Positions 44,466 through 53,065 of a stretch of 64,000 nucleotides of DNA are shown here, piece by piece. The notes under the pieces were generated by a model. The model was not told the DNA's origin, searched no databases, and saw only the letters and a program-made list of their open reading frames with translations. Every line of letters begins with the position of its first letter. Position 1 is the stretch's first letter. The DNA comes from Rhabdobacter roseus (GTDB lineage: Bacteria; Bacteroidota; Bacteroidia; Cytophagales; Spirosomataceae): assembly GCF_014202275.1 (NCBI RefSeq), contig NZ_JACHGF010000002.1:62001-126000 (forward strand). Direction: 5' to 3'. The translations under genes were made by a program, and so were the position numbers.

Positions 44466-46436
44466 ATGCAGGAGAATCAATACGCCCTGGGTAAAATTCT
44501 GGACCTGACCCGGATGCTAGCCATCGTGCTGCTGGGGCTTCACTTCTATTACTATGGCTACACCGCCTTTGCCGGTTGGCAGCTCGTTTCCGATTTCAGC
44601 GACCGGTTATTGGAAAACGTGGCGCGGACGGGTTTGTTTGCCCGCTTCCACCGTTCCAAGGTCCTGGCTCTGGGCTTGCTTCTGGTATCGCTACTCGGCA
44701 TCAAGGGGAAAAAGAAGGAGAACTTGCCGGTCTGGACCGGGCTGGGCTACACCCTAACCGGAATGGCTATCTACTTTGCCGCCTCCCTGTTGTGGTACCT
44801 GCCGCTGTCGGCTCAGGGGGTGACGGTTGCCTACCTGGCGGTGACGACGGTTGGCTTCGTCCTGGTGCTGATGGGAGGGACCCTGCTCTCCCGCGTGATT
44901 ACGGTTCGCCTGGAGGAGGATGTCTTTAACCGTCAGAATGAAACCTTTCCCCAGGAAGAACGGTACCTGGACAATGCGTTTTCAATTAACCTTCCGGCCC
45001 GGTATCGGCTCCGGAACCAGACGCGCAAAAGCTGGATCAACGTCATCAATCCTTTCCGGGGACTGCTGGTCCTGGGCTCGCCCGGAGCCGGCAAGTCCTA
45101 CTTCGTTATTCGGCACGTGATCACCCAGCATCTGAGCAAAGCCTTTACGATGTTTGTCTACGATTTTAAGATACCGGACCTTTCCGTGGTTGCCTACAAC
45201 GCGTTTCTCCGGTACCGACACCGGTATGCTAAACCACCGGCTTTTTATACCATCCATTTTGACGACCTTAGCCGTAGCCACCGCTGCAACCCCCTGGAGG
45301 CGGAAGGGATGCTCGACCTGACCGATGCCGCCGAATCATCCCGCACCATCCTGCTCGGACTGAACCGCGAGTGGATCCGACGTCAAGGTGATTTTTTCGT
45401 CGAGTCGGCCATTAACTTCCTGACGGCAGTGATCTGGTTTTTGCGGAAGTTCGGCCACGGCCGGTACTGCACCTTGCCCCATGCCATCGAACTGATGCAG
45501 CTGGAATACGGCAAACTGTTCACCATCCTGCGGGCCGAAAAGGAGATCGAAGTGTTGATCAATCCTTTCGTGACGGCCTATCGGAACGGCGCGATGGAAC
45601 AACTCGAAGGCCAGGTCGCCTCGGCCAAGATCGCTTTGGCCCGGCTTTCTTCCCCCCAGCTGTACTACGTGTTGAGCGGCCGTGATTTTACGCTGGACAT
45701 CAACAATCCGGACCAGCCCAAGATCGTTTGCATGGGCAATAATCCCCAGAAGAGCCAAATTTACGGTGCCGTGTTGTCCCTGTACGTGAACCGGCTGGTG
45801 AAACTGGTCAACCAAAAGGGGAAAGCGAAATGCAGTCTGGTACTGGATGAGTTCCCCACGATTTACCTTAACCACATCGACGGCCTGCTGGCCACGGCCC
45901 GTTCCAACCAGGTGGCTACCACGCTGGGCCTCCAGGACTTTAGTCAGCTTCGGAAGGATTACGGCAGGGAACAGGCCGAGGTGATCATGAACATTACGGG
46001 CAATCTCATCGCGGGCCAGGTCACGGGCGATACGGCCAAACAGCTGTCCGAGCGGCTCGGAAAGGTCATGCAGGACCGTACCAGCCTCTCCGTGAACCGG
46101 ACCGATACGTCCGTGAGTAAATCCAAGCAGTACGATTATGCCATCCCGGCTTCCCGCATGGCTACGCTCAGTTCCGGGGAATTTGTGGGGCTGGTGGCCG
46201 ACAACCCGGATCAGAAAATAGACCGAAAGGCGTTTCATGGCGCGATTGTCAATGATCACCGGGCGCTAAAAAGGGAGGAGGCCGCCTACCAGCCGCTGCC
46301 GGTCATCCGGCCCGTGGACGATGCGCAGGTACAGGCCAACTACCTTCGGATCAAGGAAGAGATCCAGGACCTGGTCGACAGTGAGCTGGAGCGGATCCTG
46401 CAGGATCCGGGGTTGGCCCATTTGGTGGTAAAGTAG
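44466..46436 (+). CDS. TraG/VirD4-type coupling protein of the mobilizable element
   Basis: Two or three N-terminal membrane helices (IVLLGLHFYYYGYTAFAGW; GMAIYFAASLLWYLPL) precede a large cytoplasmic ATPase domain. The Walker A loop is LVLGSPGAGKSYFVIRHVI near residues 199-217. The Walker B region is CSLVLDEFPTIYLNHIDGLL near 458, followed by TARSNQVATTLGLQDFSQL, typical of VirD4/TraG proteins. At 656 residues it is full length. These proteins bring the relaxase-DNA complex to a type IV secretion channel. No channel genes are in the window, so the element is mobilizable rather than self-transmissible. Confidence 0.85.
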   Translation: MQENQYALGKILDLTRMLAIVLLGLHFYYYGYTAFAGWQLVSDFSDRLLENVARTGLFARFHRSKVLALGLLLVSLLGIKGKKKENLPVWTGLGYTLTGMAIYFAASLLWYLPLSAQGVTVAYLAVTTVGFVLVLMGGTLLSRVITVRLEEDVFNRQNETFPQEERYLDNAFSINLPARYRLRNQTRKSWINVINPFRGLLVLGSPGAGKSYFVIRHVITQHLSKAFTMFVYDFKIPDLSVVAYNAFLRYRHRYAKPPAFYTIHFDDLSRSHRCNPLEAEGMLDLTDAAESSRTILLGLNREWIRRQGDFFVESAINFLTAVIWFLRKFGHGRYCTLPHAIELMQLEYGKLFTILRAEKEIEVLINPFVTAYRNGAMEQLEGQVASAKIALARLSSPQLYYVLSGRDFTLDINNPDQPKIVCMGNNPQKSQIYGAVLSLYVNRLVKLVNQKGKAKCSLVLDEFPTIYLNHIDGLLATARSNQVATTLGLQDFSQLRKDYGREQAEVIMNITGNLIAGQVTGDTAKQLSERLGKVMQDRTSLSVNRTDTSVSKSKQYDYAIPASRMATLSSGEFVGLVADNPDQKIDRKAFHGAIVNDHRALKREEAAYQPLPVIRPVDDAQVQANYLRIKEEIQDLVDSELERILQDPGLAHLVVK

Positions 46437-46468
46437 AGGGAGAAATGCGCCTGAACAAGCCTTTCGGG

Positions 46469-47185
46469 TTAGGAACGAAGGGACTTTTTGTGCTGGTCCA
46501 GCCACCACTCCAGCTGTTCTACCACCCGAACGGCCTCTTTTCCCGGGTGGTTTTGCTGTACATAGCGGACGAACGAGGCTTGGGTATCCTGCTGCTCCCA
46601 TTCCAGGTTGGTTAGAACCAGATCCGGCCACGGCTTGACATGCCGGGTGAAGGCATGGAGTTCCAGGTACGGAGGGGCTTGGGACAGGTGGGTGGTGAGC
46701 TCGGCGTACAGGGATGGGGCCATCACCCGCTCGGCTTCCCGGAGCAGGTCAAACAGAACGAAGGGAGGGTTTTCGTGGGCTAGGGCCTTCCCGAAGTTGG
46801 GGGCTCCTTTCGTGTCCAGGAACTCCTGGAGATAGGTCCGAAAGGCGACTTCGGTGGCCACACAGAGATCCATACCGTAAAAGGAGTAGGCTTTTTTGAA
46901 ACGGTCCAATGAAAAAGCATCCTGGCATTGTTTGACCACGTACCTCAGCAGGGCGATTTCTCGCTCGATGACAAACGCGAGGGTAGGGGGGGAATCCTTC
47001 GGGTTACTGGCCTGCGCAAACCGGGGGTGGGAAAAGAGCTCGAACGCGCTGCTCTTAAAGAAGCGGGTTTTGCGGGCATGGGTCAACTGCACGTAGAGCG
47101 GATACGTGGATTTTCCGTGAAAGGAAACGGCTTTCAACCGATCGTTGAAATACGTCCTATAGCTGATTTTTGACGCCCTTTTCAT
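46469..47185 (-). CDS. Unknown protein with an arm-type DNA-binding-like N-terminus
   Basis: This 238-residue protein begins MKRASKISYRTYFNDRLKAV, then FHGKSTYPLYVQLTHARKTR. It resembles the arm-DNA-binding domain at the start of Bacteroidota tyrosine integrases (a beta sheet contacting arm sites). The catalytic tyrosine-recombinase domain is absent; the remainder is helical. It is convergent with the coupling-protein gene inside the mobilizable element. It might bind element ends or regulate excision, but no function can be assigned. Confidence 0.5.
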   Translation of the reverse strand: MKRASKISYRTYFNDRLKAVSFHGKSTYPLYVQLTHARKTRFFKSSAFELFSHPRFAQASNPKDSPPTLAFVIEREIALLRYVVKQCQDAFSLDRFKKAYSFYGMDLCVATEVAFRTYLQEFLDTKGAPNFGKALAHENPPFVLFDLLREAERVMAPSLYAELTTHLSQAPPYLELHAFTRHVKPWPDLVLTNLEWEQQDTQASFVRYVQQNHPGKEAVRVVEQLEWWLDQHKKSLRS

Positions 47186-47316
47186 GCGGATTCGCGTTAA
47201 GAGGGTAAAGATAGTATATTGTTTTGCTAGATATGGATTTATATAAACAAATTACTACCTTAGTGGGGTGATTGAGCCCTGAGGAGGAAGGAATGGGATC
47301 AGAGAGGAGGTGCATC

Positions 47317-47457
47317 ATGAAGCAATTAAGCCCCGAGTGGGTAAGGGATTTCCTGCGCCAGAAAGGAAGAGAAATAACCGTGGAGGAAGCGGCCATGATT
47401 TACGAATGGCTGCGAAAAGTAGCCTTCTTGGCGGTCGGGCACTACCTCCGGACTTGA
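47317..47457 (+). CDS. Small conserved-looking protein upstream of the serine recombinase
   Basis: From ATG 47317 this 46-residue protein reads MKQLSPEWVRDFLRQKGREI, then TVEEAAMIYEWLRKVAFLAV. It has one amphipathic helix and a hydrophobic C-terminus. Similar tiny frames commonly precede large serine recombinases in Bacteroidota, as far as I recall, and it lies 25 bases before the recombinase gene. Its job is unknown; it could be a recombination directionality or regulatory peptide. Confidence 0.55.
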   Translation: MKQLSPEWVRDFLRQKGREITVEEAAMIYEWLRKVAFLAVGHYLRT

Positions 47458-47482
47458 CAAACCACGCAAAGAACAAAAGGAT

Positions 47483-49309
47483 ATGTTGGTAGCGGACTTA
47501 TACATTCGGGTGTCGACCGATGAACAGGCGGATAAAGGCTATTCGCAACGGGATCAGGAAGAACGGCTAAGGCTGTATTGCCAGCAAAACCGGATCTCAG
47601 TCAACCAGGTAATACGGGAAGACCATTCGGCCAAGACGTTTGAGCGGCCGGAATGGTCCCGGTATGTGCTGCATCTGCGCAAGGCTAAAGGAAAATCGGA
47701 TTTGGTCTTGTTTACCAAATGGGACCGGTTCAGCCGCAATGCTGGCGATGCCTACCAGATGATCAGTATTCTCCGGAAATTAGGCGTGGAGCCGCAAGCC
47801 ATCGAGCAGCCCCTGGACATGTCCATTCCCGAAAGTAAAATCATGCTGGCAATCTACCTGGCCACCCCCGAGGTGGAAAACGACCGCCGGTCGCTCAACG
47901 TCATCAACGGCATGCGGAGGGCTCGGAAGGAGGGGCGATGGATGGGACCGGCGCCCGTGGGGTATATCAATCGGAGTACGGAAGAGGGACGTAAATACAT
48001 CGCGCCCAAAGAGCCGGAAGCGGGTATTCTGCGGTGGGTCTTTGCGACCCTGGCCGAAGGGCACTACACCACCGAACAAGTTTGGAAACAGGCCTTGGCC
48101 AAAAAGCTAAAGTGCAGCAAGAACAATTTTTGGCTGGCCATCCGCAATCCGGTCTATTGCGGAAAGATCCACGTACACGCGTTTAGGGATGAGGCAGCCT
48201 TTTACGTGACGGGACAGCACGAACCTTTGGTCACCGAAACATTATTTAACCGCGTGCAAGCGGTGTTGAGTGGGCGCGCCAAAAAGCAACGGACGAAAAT
48301 GAACTCCAACGAAAATTTACCGTTGCGTGGGTTCCTTATTTGTCCAGAGTGCGGAAAAATGTTGACGGGCAGCGCCTCTAAAGGAAGAAATAACTACTAC
48401 TACTACTACCATTGTACGTCGGCCTGCGGGAGCCGTTTCAAGGCCCCGCAGGCGAACGCGTTGTTTGTCGACTACCTCCGGCAATTCATACCCGAGCCAG
48501 ACATGGTAGAGCTGTATCGGTTCTTTTTGAACGCGGAATACCACCAACAAACTCGTTCCTTGCGGGACGAACGGAATGCGATCCTGGATAAAATGAAGGC
48601 CTTGAACGACCGGTTGAATGCGGCCCGGCGGCGGGTTTTTGAAGAGCTAATTGACCCACTGGATTTTAAGCTGATGAAAGCGGACTGTGAGCAGGAGATC
48701 AACGAGCTGGAGCGGAAGCTGATGGCCCTCCAATCGAATAATCCCAAGAGCATTGAAGGATTACTGGAAGAGGGAGTGGCGAACCTGTTGAGGCTGGATT
48801 ATTTGTACCGCGAAGGGAGTATCGCGCAAAAGCGGCATGTCATCGGTTCGATTTTTCCGGAAAATCTCGTGTTTGACGGAAATTATTATCGAACCGCCCG
48901 CCTTAACGAAGCGGTGCGTCTTATCTACTTGATGAAGAGGGATTTACAAATAAAAAAAAACGGTACAAGTGACGAATTTCTCGACTTGTACCGTTCGGCG
49001 GTCCGGACGGGACTCGAACCCGCGACCCCATGCGTGACAGGCATGTATTCTAACCAACTGAACTACCGGACCAATGTGTCAATTATTGTTGTTTTCGCCG
49101 TCGTTTCGGTGAAAACGTGGTGCAAAAGTAGACGGCTTTGTAATACGGTGCAAGTGTACTCTCGAAAAAAAGTAACAATTTTTTTAAATAGCCTGACTAT
49201 CAGTCGCTCTTTTTTTAGGGAGTCTGTTTTTGTACTTTTGGGGCGCGCCGCCGTACCGGGCAAGGTACCTTTCTGTATTCAGAAGGCGCGCCGAATTCAA
49301 GCAGCATGA
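47483..49309 (+). CDS. Large serine recombinase (site-specific integrase), reading through tRNA-Asp
   Basis: The N-terminal resolvase domain shows YIRVSTDEQADKGYSQRDQE with the catalytic serine, and FTKWDRFSRNAGDAYQMI. A recombinase domain follows (GRWMGPAPVGYI), then a zinc ribbon (CPECGKMLTGSASKGRNNYY, then HCTSACGSRF) and a coiled coil (about 355-430). These enzymes integrate and excise mobile elements. The frame has no stop until 49307-49309: after about residue 490 it crosses the terminator, the antisense of tRNA-Asp and the promoter of the next gene. The native protein probably ended near 48950-48990, and the tail (from about AVRTGLEPATP) is not protein-like. The element seems to have inserted beside this tRNA gene, removing the original stop. 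Confidence 0.8.
   Translation: MLVADLYIRVSTDEQADKGYSQRDQEERLRLYCQQNRISVNQVIREDHSAKTFERPEWSRYVLHLRKAKGKSDLVLFTKWDRFSRNAGDAYQMISILRKLGVEPQAIEQPLDMSIPESKIMLAIYLATPEVENDRRSLNVINGMRRARKEGRWMGPAPVGYINRSTEEGRKYIAPKEPEAGILRWVFATLAEGHYTTEQVWKQALAKKLKCSKNNFWLAIRNPVYCGKIHVHAFRDEAAFYVTGQHEPLVTETLFNRVQAVLSGRAKKQRTKMNSNENLPLRGFLICPECGKMLTGSASKGRNNYYYYYHCTSACGSRFKAPQANALFVDYLRQFIPEPDMVELYRFFLNAEYHQQTRSLRDERNAILDKMKALNDRLNAARRRVFEELIDPLDFKLMKADCEQEINELERKLMALQSNNPKSIEGLLEEGVANLLRLDYLYREGSIAQKRHVIGSIFPENLVFDGNYYRTARLNEAVRLIYLMKRDLQIKKNGTSDEFLDLYRSAVRTGLEPATPCVTGMYSNQLNYRTNVSIIVVFAVVSVKTWCKSRRLCNTVQVYSRKKVTIFLNSLTISRSFFRESVFVLLGRAAVPGKVPFCIQKARRIQAA
48952..48993 (-). terminator. Intrinsic terminator of tRNA-Asp
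   Basis: CGGTACAAGT (48961-48970) pairs with ACTTGTACCG (48984-48993). On the minus strand the stem is followed by nine T residues. It lies six bases after the tRNA 3' end and is also the place where the recombinase frame meets chromosomal DNA. Confidence 0.85.
48999..49072 (-). tRNA. tRNA-Asp (anticodon GTC)
   Basis: Read on the minus strand it starts GGTCCGGTAGTTCAGTTGG, has the anticodon loop CCTGTCACG, T-arm GGGTTCGAGTCCC and a perfect 7-base acceptor stem (GGTCCGG/CCGGACC) with G as discriminator base. CCA is not encoded. It has its own promoter and terminator. Confidence 0.95.
49123..49153 (-). promoter_or_regulatory. Promoter of tRNA-Asp
   Basis: On the minus strand TTG (49153-49151) and TACTTTTG (49130-49123) are 20 bases apart, a close match to the Bacteroidota consensus. 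The -7 box lies 50 bases before the mature tRNA 5' end. Confidence 0.65.
49210..49240 (+). promoter_or_regulatory. Probable promoter of nif3
   Basis: A TACTTTTG box at 49233-49240 lies 65 bases before the nif3 start, with a T-rich -33 region near 49210-49217. The box fits the Bacteroidota -7 consensus; the -33 element is weak. Two GGCGCGCC sites flank the leader. Confidence 0.4.
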
Positions 49310-50406
49310 CCCAACTACACGAAATCATACAACAGCTGGAACGCTGGGCACCGCCTGCCTACCAGGAAAGCTACGACAACGCCGGGCTGATTGTGGGGGA
49401 CCCGGCCCAGCCCGTGCGGGGGGTACTTTGCTCCCTCGACTGCACCGAAGCCGTGGTGGACGAAGCCATCCAAAAAGGGTGTAACGTGGTGGTAGCGCAC
49501 CACCCCATTGTATTCAAAGGCCTGAAGTCGCTCACGGGACGCACCTACGTAGAGCGGACGGTACTGAAGGCCATCAAGCACGACGTGGCCCTTTACGCCA
49601 TCCATACCAACCTCGACAGCGTAGTAGACGGCGTGAACTGGATGATCGCCGCGCGCCTGGGCCTCCAAAACGTAAAAGTGCTGGCTCCCAAAAAGCAGCT
49701 CCTCATGAAGCTCACCACCTTCGTGCCGCTTACCGATACGCCCGCCGTGCTGGAAGCGCTCTACGCGGCCGGAGCCGGCCGGATAGGGGAGTACTCGGGC
49801 TGTAGCTTTCGGACGCTGGGCACGGGTACCTTCACGCCCGGCGCGGCGGCTAACCCTACGCTAGGTACCCGCGGGGAGCCCGAGGAGGTACAGGAGCACC
49901 GGGTGGAGGTACTTTTTTCGGCCTATCTGGAGCGGCGTATCCTAAGTGCCTTGCGCGAGGCGCACCCCTACGAAGAGGTAGCCTACTACCTGCATACCCT
50001 CGAAAACGAAAACCAGGAAGTAGGGGCGGGGGCCGTGGGGGAGCTGCCCGAGCCGCTGGCAGTACCGGATTTTCTGCGTTTCCTGAAAGAAAAAATGGAG
50101 ACGCCGCTGGTAAAATATACCGAGCCTGCGGGTACCATGGTGCGGCGCGTGGCCGTGTGCGGAGGCGTAGGAAGTTTCCTGCTGCCCGCCGCCAAGCAAG
50201 CCCAAGCCGACGCCTTCGTGACGGCCGACTACAAGTACCACGAGTTTTTTGACGCCGAAGGACGACTCATGATCTGCGATATTGGGCATTATGAAAGCGA
50301 AGTACACACGAAAGACATTCTTTACAAGTATTTATCAGAAAAATTTGATAATTTTGCGCTCTATTTATCGGAGGTTAACACCAATCCGGTTAGGTACTTT
50401 TGGTAA
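49306..50406 (+). CDS. Nif3-like dinuclear metal-centre protein
   Basis: This 366-residue protein has the two conserved Nif3 halves. The N-terminal half has MTQLHEIIQQLERWAPP, SYDNAGLIVGD and VVVAHHPIVFKGLKSL, with the metal-binding histidines. The C-terminal half has AVCGGVGSFLLPAAKQAQAD and ICDIGHYESEVHTKDIL. Between them is the CutA-like insert (SALREAHPYEEVAYYLHTLE) seen in longer family members. Nif3 proteins form hexameric toroids and are widespread, but their reaction is not settled; a GTP cyclohydrolase-like activity has been suggested. A loop near residues 178-188 (TPGAAANPTLGTRGE) resembles the Gly/Ala/Pro repeats in lanB. The zinc-ribbon gene that often accompanies nif3 follows. 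Confidence 0.9.
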   Translation: MTQLHEIIQQLERWAPPAYQESYDNAGLIVGDPAQPVRGVLCSLDCTEAVVDEAIQKGCNVVVAHHPIVFKGLKSLTGRTYVERTVLKAIKHDVALYAIHTNLDSVVDGVNWMIAARLGLQNVKVLAPKKQLLMKLTTFVPLTDTPAVLEALYAAGAGRIGEYSGCSFRTLGTGTFTPGAAANPTLGTRGEPEEVQEHRVEVLFSAYLERRILSALREAHPYEEVAYYLHTLENENQEVGAGAVGELPEPLAVPDFLRFLKEKMETPLVKYTEPAGTMVRRVAVCGGVGSFLLPAAKQAQADAFVTADYKYHEFFDAEGRLMICDIGHYESEVHTKDILYKYLSEKFDNFALYLSEVNTNPVRYFW

Positions 50407-50512
50407 TGTATTCTGCAACAGCTGTGCACAAGAAGCGGAACGCATCATTTCAAGTACCTTCATCACTTACTGGAACCAAACGATAGTCTGAAACAGTCCG
50501 TAAACGACATAC

Positions 50513-51259
50513 ATGGAAAACACGATCGCACAAAGGTTAGACGCACTGCTTAAGCTGCAGGAAATTGATTCAAATCTTGACGAAATACTAAAAACCCGGG
50601 GTGACTTACCCGAAGAAGTACGGGACCTTGAAGACGAAATCATCGGCTTTGAAACCCGTCTCGGCAAATTCAAATCGGAGATCGATGGCCTTAACGGCGA
50701 GATAGATAGCCTGAAAGGTGCCCAGAAAGACGCCGAAAAGCTGATTACCCGCTACAAAGATCAGCAGATGAACGTGCGGAACAACCGCGAGTACGACGCC
50801 ATCACGAAGGAGATCGAGCTGCAGGAGCTGGATGTACAGCTGGCCGAAAAGAAAATCAATGAGGCCCGCGCCCGGATTCGCCTCATCGAGGAGGACGTGA
50901 ACCGTACCCAAAGTACCCTCAACGAACGCAACGAAGACCTCAAGGCCAAGAAGCAGGAGCTGTCGGTGATCATGGGTGAGAGCGAGGAAGAAGAAAAACA
51001 ACTGATCGGGGAGCGCGAAAAACACATCAAAAAAATTGAGGAACGATTGCTGAAATCGTACCAGAAGATTCGCAACAACTCCATCAACGGACTGGCCGTA
51101 GTACCCGTCTCACGCGGGGCGTGCGGAGGCTGCTTCAACATTGTACCTCCCCAGCGCCAGGCCGATATTCGGGAGCGGAAAAAACTAATCGTGTGCGAGC
51201 ACTGCGGACGTATCCTGGCGGATGTCGAAAGCGTAGAACCCGCTTCGAACCGGCGCTAG
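50513..51259 (+). CDS. C4-type zinc-ribbon coiled-coil protein (DUF164-like)
   Basis: About 170 residues of charged coiled coil (VRDLEDEIIGFETRLGKFKS; KEIELQELDVQLAEKKINEA) are followed by a zinc ribbon with two CxxC pairs (GACGGCFNIVPP and VCEHCGRIL). The family is commonly encoded beside nif3, as here, 106 bases downstream. The coiled coil and ribbon suggest nucleic-acid or protein binding; the cellular role is not defined. Its 248 residues are the normal length. Confidence 0.85.
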   Translation: MENTIAQRLDALLKLQEIDSNLDEILKTRGDLPEEVRDLEDEIIGFETRLGKFKSEIDGLNGEIDSLKGAQKDAEKLITRYKDQQMNVRNNREYDAITKEIELQELDVQLAEKKINEARARIRLIEEDVNRTQSTLNERNEDLKAKKQELSVIMGESEEEEKQLIGEREKHIKKIEERLLKSYQKIRNNSINGLAVVPVSRGACGGCFNIVPPQRQADIRERKKLIVCEHCGRILADVESVEPASNRR

Positions 51260-51280
51260 GTTTCGGTCCGGGATGTCGAC

Positions 51281-51313
51281 AAAAAAAGGCTGCCCCACCG
51301 GCGGCCTTTTTTT
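51281..51313. terminator. Bidirectional intrinsic terminator
   Basis: AAAAAAAGGCTGCC and GGCGGCCTTTTTTT pair with one mismatch around CCACC, 21 bases after the zinc-ribbon gene. A/T tracts on both sides allow use in both directions. Confidence 0.75.
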
Positions 51314-51384
51314 ATACACCCGGTTGCCGGGCATCTCAATCGCTCCGGTGGGCGTATATGCATTCAAAAAACGCGCTATTACGC

Positions 51385-52896
51385 ATGAATTATTTCCGAA
51401 TGTGGCTAATTACCTTACTCCTGGTCCTGGTCGGCCTGCTTACGGAGAGCCGGGCGCACGAGGCCGAAGCGGATTTTGCCTTTACGCCACGCCTGCAAAA
51501 AGCCTACTTTGAAATCCAGAAACTACGCCTCAACCACGCCCGCGAGCTCCTGGAGCAGGAACGCGCGCAGAATCCTGCCAACGGGGCGCTGGTATACCTT
51601 GAGAACTACGCCGACATGTACTACCTCCTGATCTCGGAGGATATGAAAGCTTACGCTACCCTAAGCAAACAGCAGGACGCCCGCCTAAGTACCCTCGCGC
51701 GGCTGCCGGGCTCGTCGCCCTACCAGCGCCTGCTCATGGCCGAAGTACGGCTGCACTGGGCCTTTGCCAAGCTGAAGTTTGGCAGCGAGGTCAGTGCCTG
51801 CTGGGATATTATCAAAGCGTACCGCCTGCTGGAAGAAAACCGAAAAAAATTTCCTGCGTTTGCGCCTACCCTCAAATCCCTCGGGCTGCTGCACGTCCTG
51901 ATTGGCTCCATTCCTGACAACTACGCCTGGGTAGCCAAAATGCTGGGCTTGAAGGGGAGCATCAGCCAGGGCCTGAATGAACTCCAACAAGTACAGCGCC
52001 AGGAGCCGTTTTTCCGGCAGGAGGCCCAGCTCATTGAGCTCCTGCTGCACGCCTACACGCTCCAAATGAGTCCGGCCCAGATCCAGCAGCTGCACCAGCT
52101 TCCCCGCAGCCAGCCCGACAACCTGCTGCTGCACTTTTTTGGCACGTCCATCCTGATGAAGGAAGGCCGGAGCGAGGAGGCCCTCACCGTGCTGGCCAAA
52201 GCGCCCCGCGGCGAAGACTACCTGCCGTTTCCTTTTCTGGACTACCTCCGGGCCGAAATTCTGCTTCAAAAGGGCCAGTATGCCACGGCTTTTGCCTATT
52301 ACAGCCTGTTTCAGAAAAATTTCAAAGGATTTAATTTCTTAAAAGACAGCTACTTCAAACAGTTTCTCTGCCGCTGGCTGGACAAAAGTACCCCCGCCGA
52401 GGCGCTCGTCCATCTGGCGCGGGTGGAGAAAGTAGGAAGTACCATCACGGAGTCGGACCAGTACGCCCAGCGCTTTGCCGAGCAGTACCGCAAAGGCCCC
52501 CGCCCGGAGCAGAAGGTACTTTTTCGGGCACGCTACGCCAGCGACGGTGGGTACCTGGCCGAGGCCTGGGAAGCTCTGGAGCCCTACACCGAGGCTTCTT
52601 TTCAGGAACTGACGGACCGCGCCGAATTCAACTACCGGCGGGGGCGCATTTTGCAGAAGAAAGGCCAGCCCGAACAGGCTACCCGTTACTACCAGCGGAC
52701 CATCGCCCTTTGCCAGGGCACTTCGCTTTATTATGGGGCCTCGTCGGCGCTGCAACTGGGGTACATTTGTCGGGAAAAACAACAAAATGACCAGGCCGTG
52801 GCCTATTTTCGGAAGGCGATGTCGTTTAAAAAGCACGAATACAAAAACAGCATCGACAACAAAGCCCGCGCGGCCCTCACGGAGCTGGGCGTGTAG
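51385..52896 (+). CDS. Secreted or membrane-anchored TPR-repeat protein
   Basis: ATG 51385 gives MNYFRMWLITLLLVLVGLL, a clear signal peptide, ahead of a mature start near AHEAE; an ATG at 51358 is also possible. The 503-residue product consists of helical repeats resembling TPR units (FEIQKLRLNHARELLEQERA; GALVYLENYADMYYLL; FNYRRGRILQKKGQPEQATR; YYGASSALQLGYICREKQQN). Such proteins serve as periplasmic scaffolds. No enzyme motif is present and the partner is unknown. It is separated from the upstream gene by a strong terminator. Confidence 0.75.
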   Translation: MNYFRMWLITLLLVLVGLLTESRAHEAEADFAFTPRLQKAYFEIQKLRLNHARELLEQERAQNPANGALVYLENYADMYYLLISEDMKAYATLSKQQDARLSTLARLPGSSPYQRLLMAEVRLHWAFAKLKFGSEVSACWDIIKAYRLLEENRKKFPAFAPTLKSLGLLHVLIGSIPDNYAWVAKMLGLKGSISQGLNELQQVQRQEPFFRQEAQLIELLLHAYTLQMSPAQIQQLHQLPRSQPDNLLLHFFGTSILMKEGRSEEALTVLAKAPRGEDYLPFPFLDYLRAEILLQKGQYATAFAYYSLFQKNFKGFNFLKDSYFKQFLCRWLDKSTPAEALVHLARVEKVGSTITESDQYAQRFAEQYRKGPRPEQKVLFRARYASDGGYLAEAWEALEPYTEASFQELTDRAEFNYRRGRILQKKGQPEQATRYYQRTIALCQGTSLYYGASSALQLGYICREKQQNDQAVAYFRKAMSFKKHEYKNSIDNKARAALTELGV

Positions 52897-52900
52897 CTTT

Positions 52901-53023
52901 AGGCAGAGGGCATTGGGCTTGGGGCAGAGGGGGTACTTTGGGCAGATGGCTTGGGGTGCTTTCGAGAAAGTACCCCATGCCAGGCACCCTTTCTCCGCGG
53001 GAGAAAGGGCGGGGGGATAGAGG
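52901..53023. repeat. Bipartite intergenic repeat, copy 1
   Basis: The first half contains four GGCAGAGGG-like units with a GGTACTTT in the middle. The second half has a stem CCCTTTCTCC-GCG-GGAGAAAGGG (52987-53009) followed by CGGGGGGATAGAGGC. A second copy with the same two-part order is at 60780-60952. Confidence 0.65.
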
Positions 53024-53065
53024 CCATAATAAAACAAATTTTATACGAACCTAAGCAGAAGTAGG

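Larger units (their letters stand above)
41100..48990. mobile_element. Integrative mobilizable element next to tRNA-Asp, left end uncertain
   Basis: MobC, relaxase, coupling protein, decayed primase and a serine recombinase form one cluster whose recombinase end abuts the tRNA-Asp terminator. That is the usual layout at one end of an integrated element. The left end is not visible; the lanthipeptide and defence loci further left could be cargo of the same or older insertions. I found no duplicate of the tRNA end or terminator by eye in the window. Confidence 0.6.

Noticed and set aside
48960-49130. C-terminal extension of the serine recombinase as real protein
   Set aside because: The frame is antisense to a complete tRNA-Asp with promoter and terminator; conserved tRNA sequence explains it.
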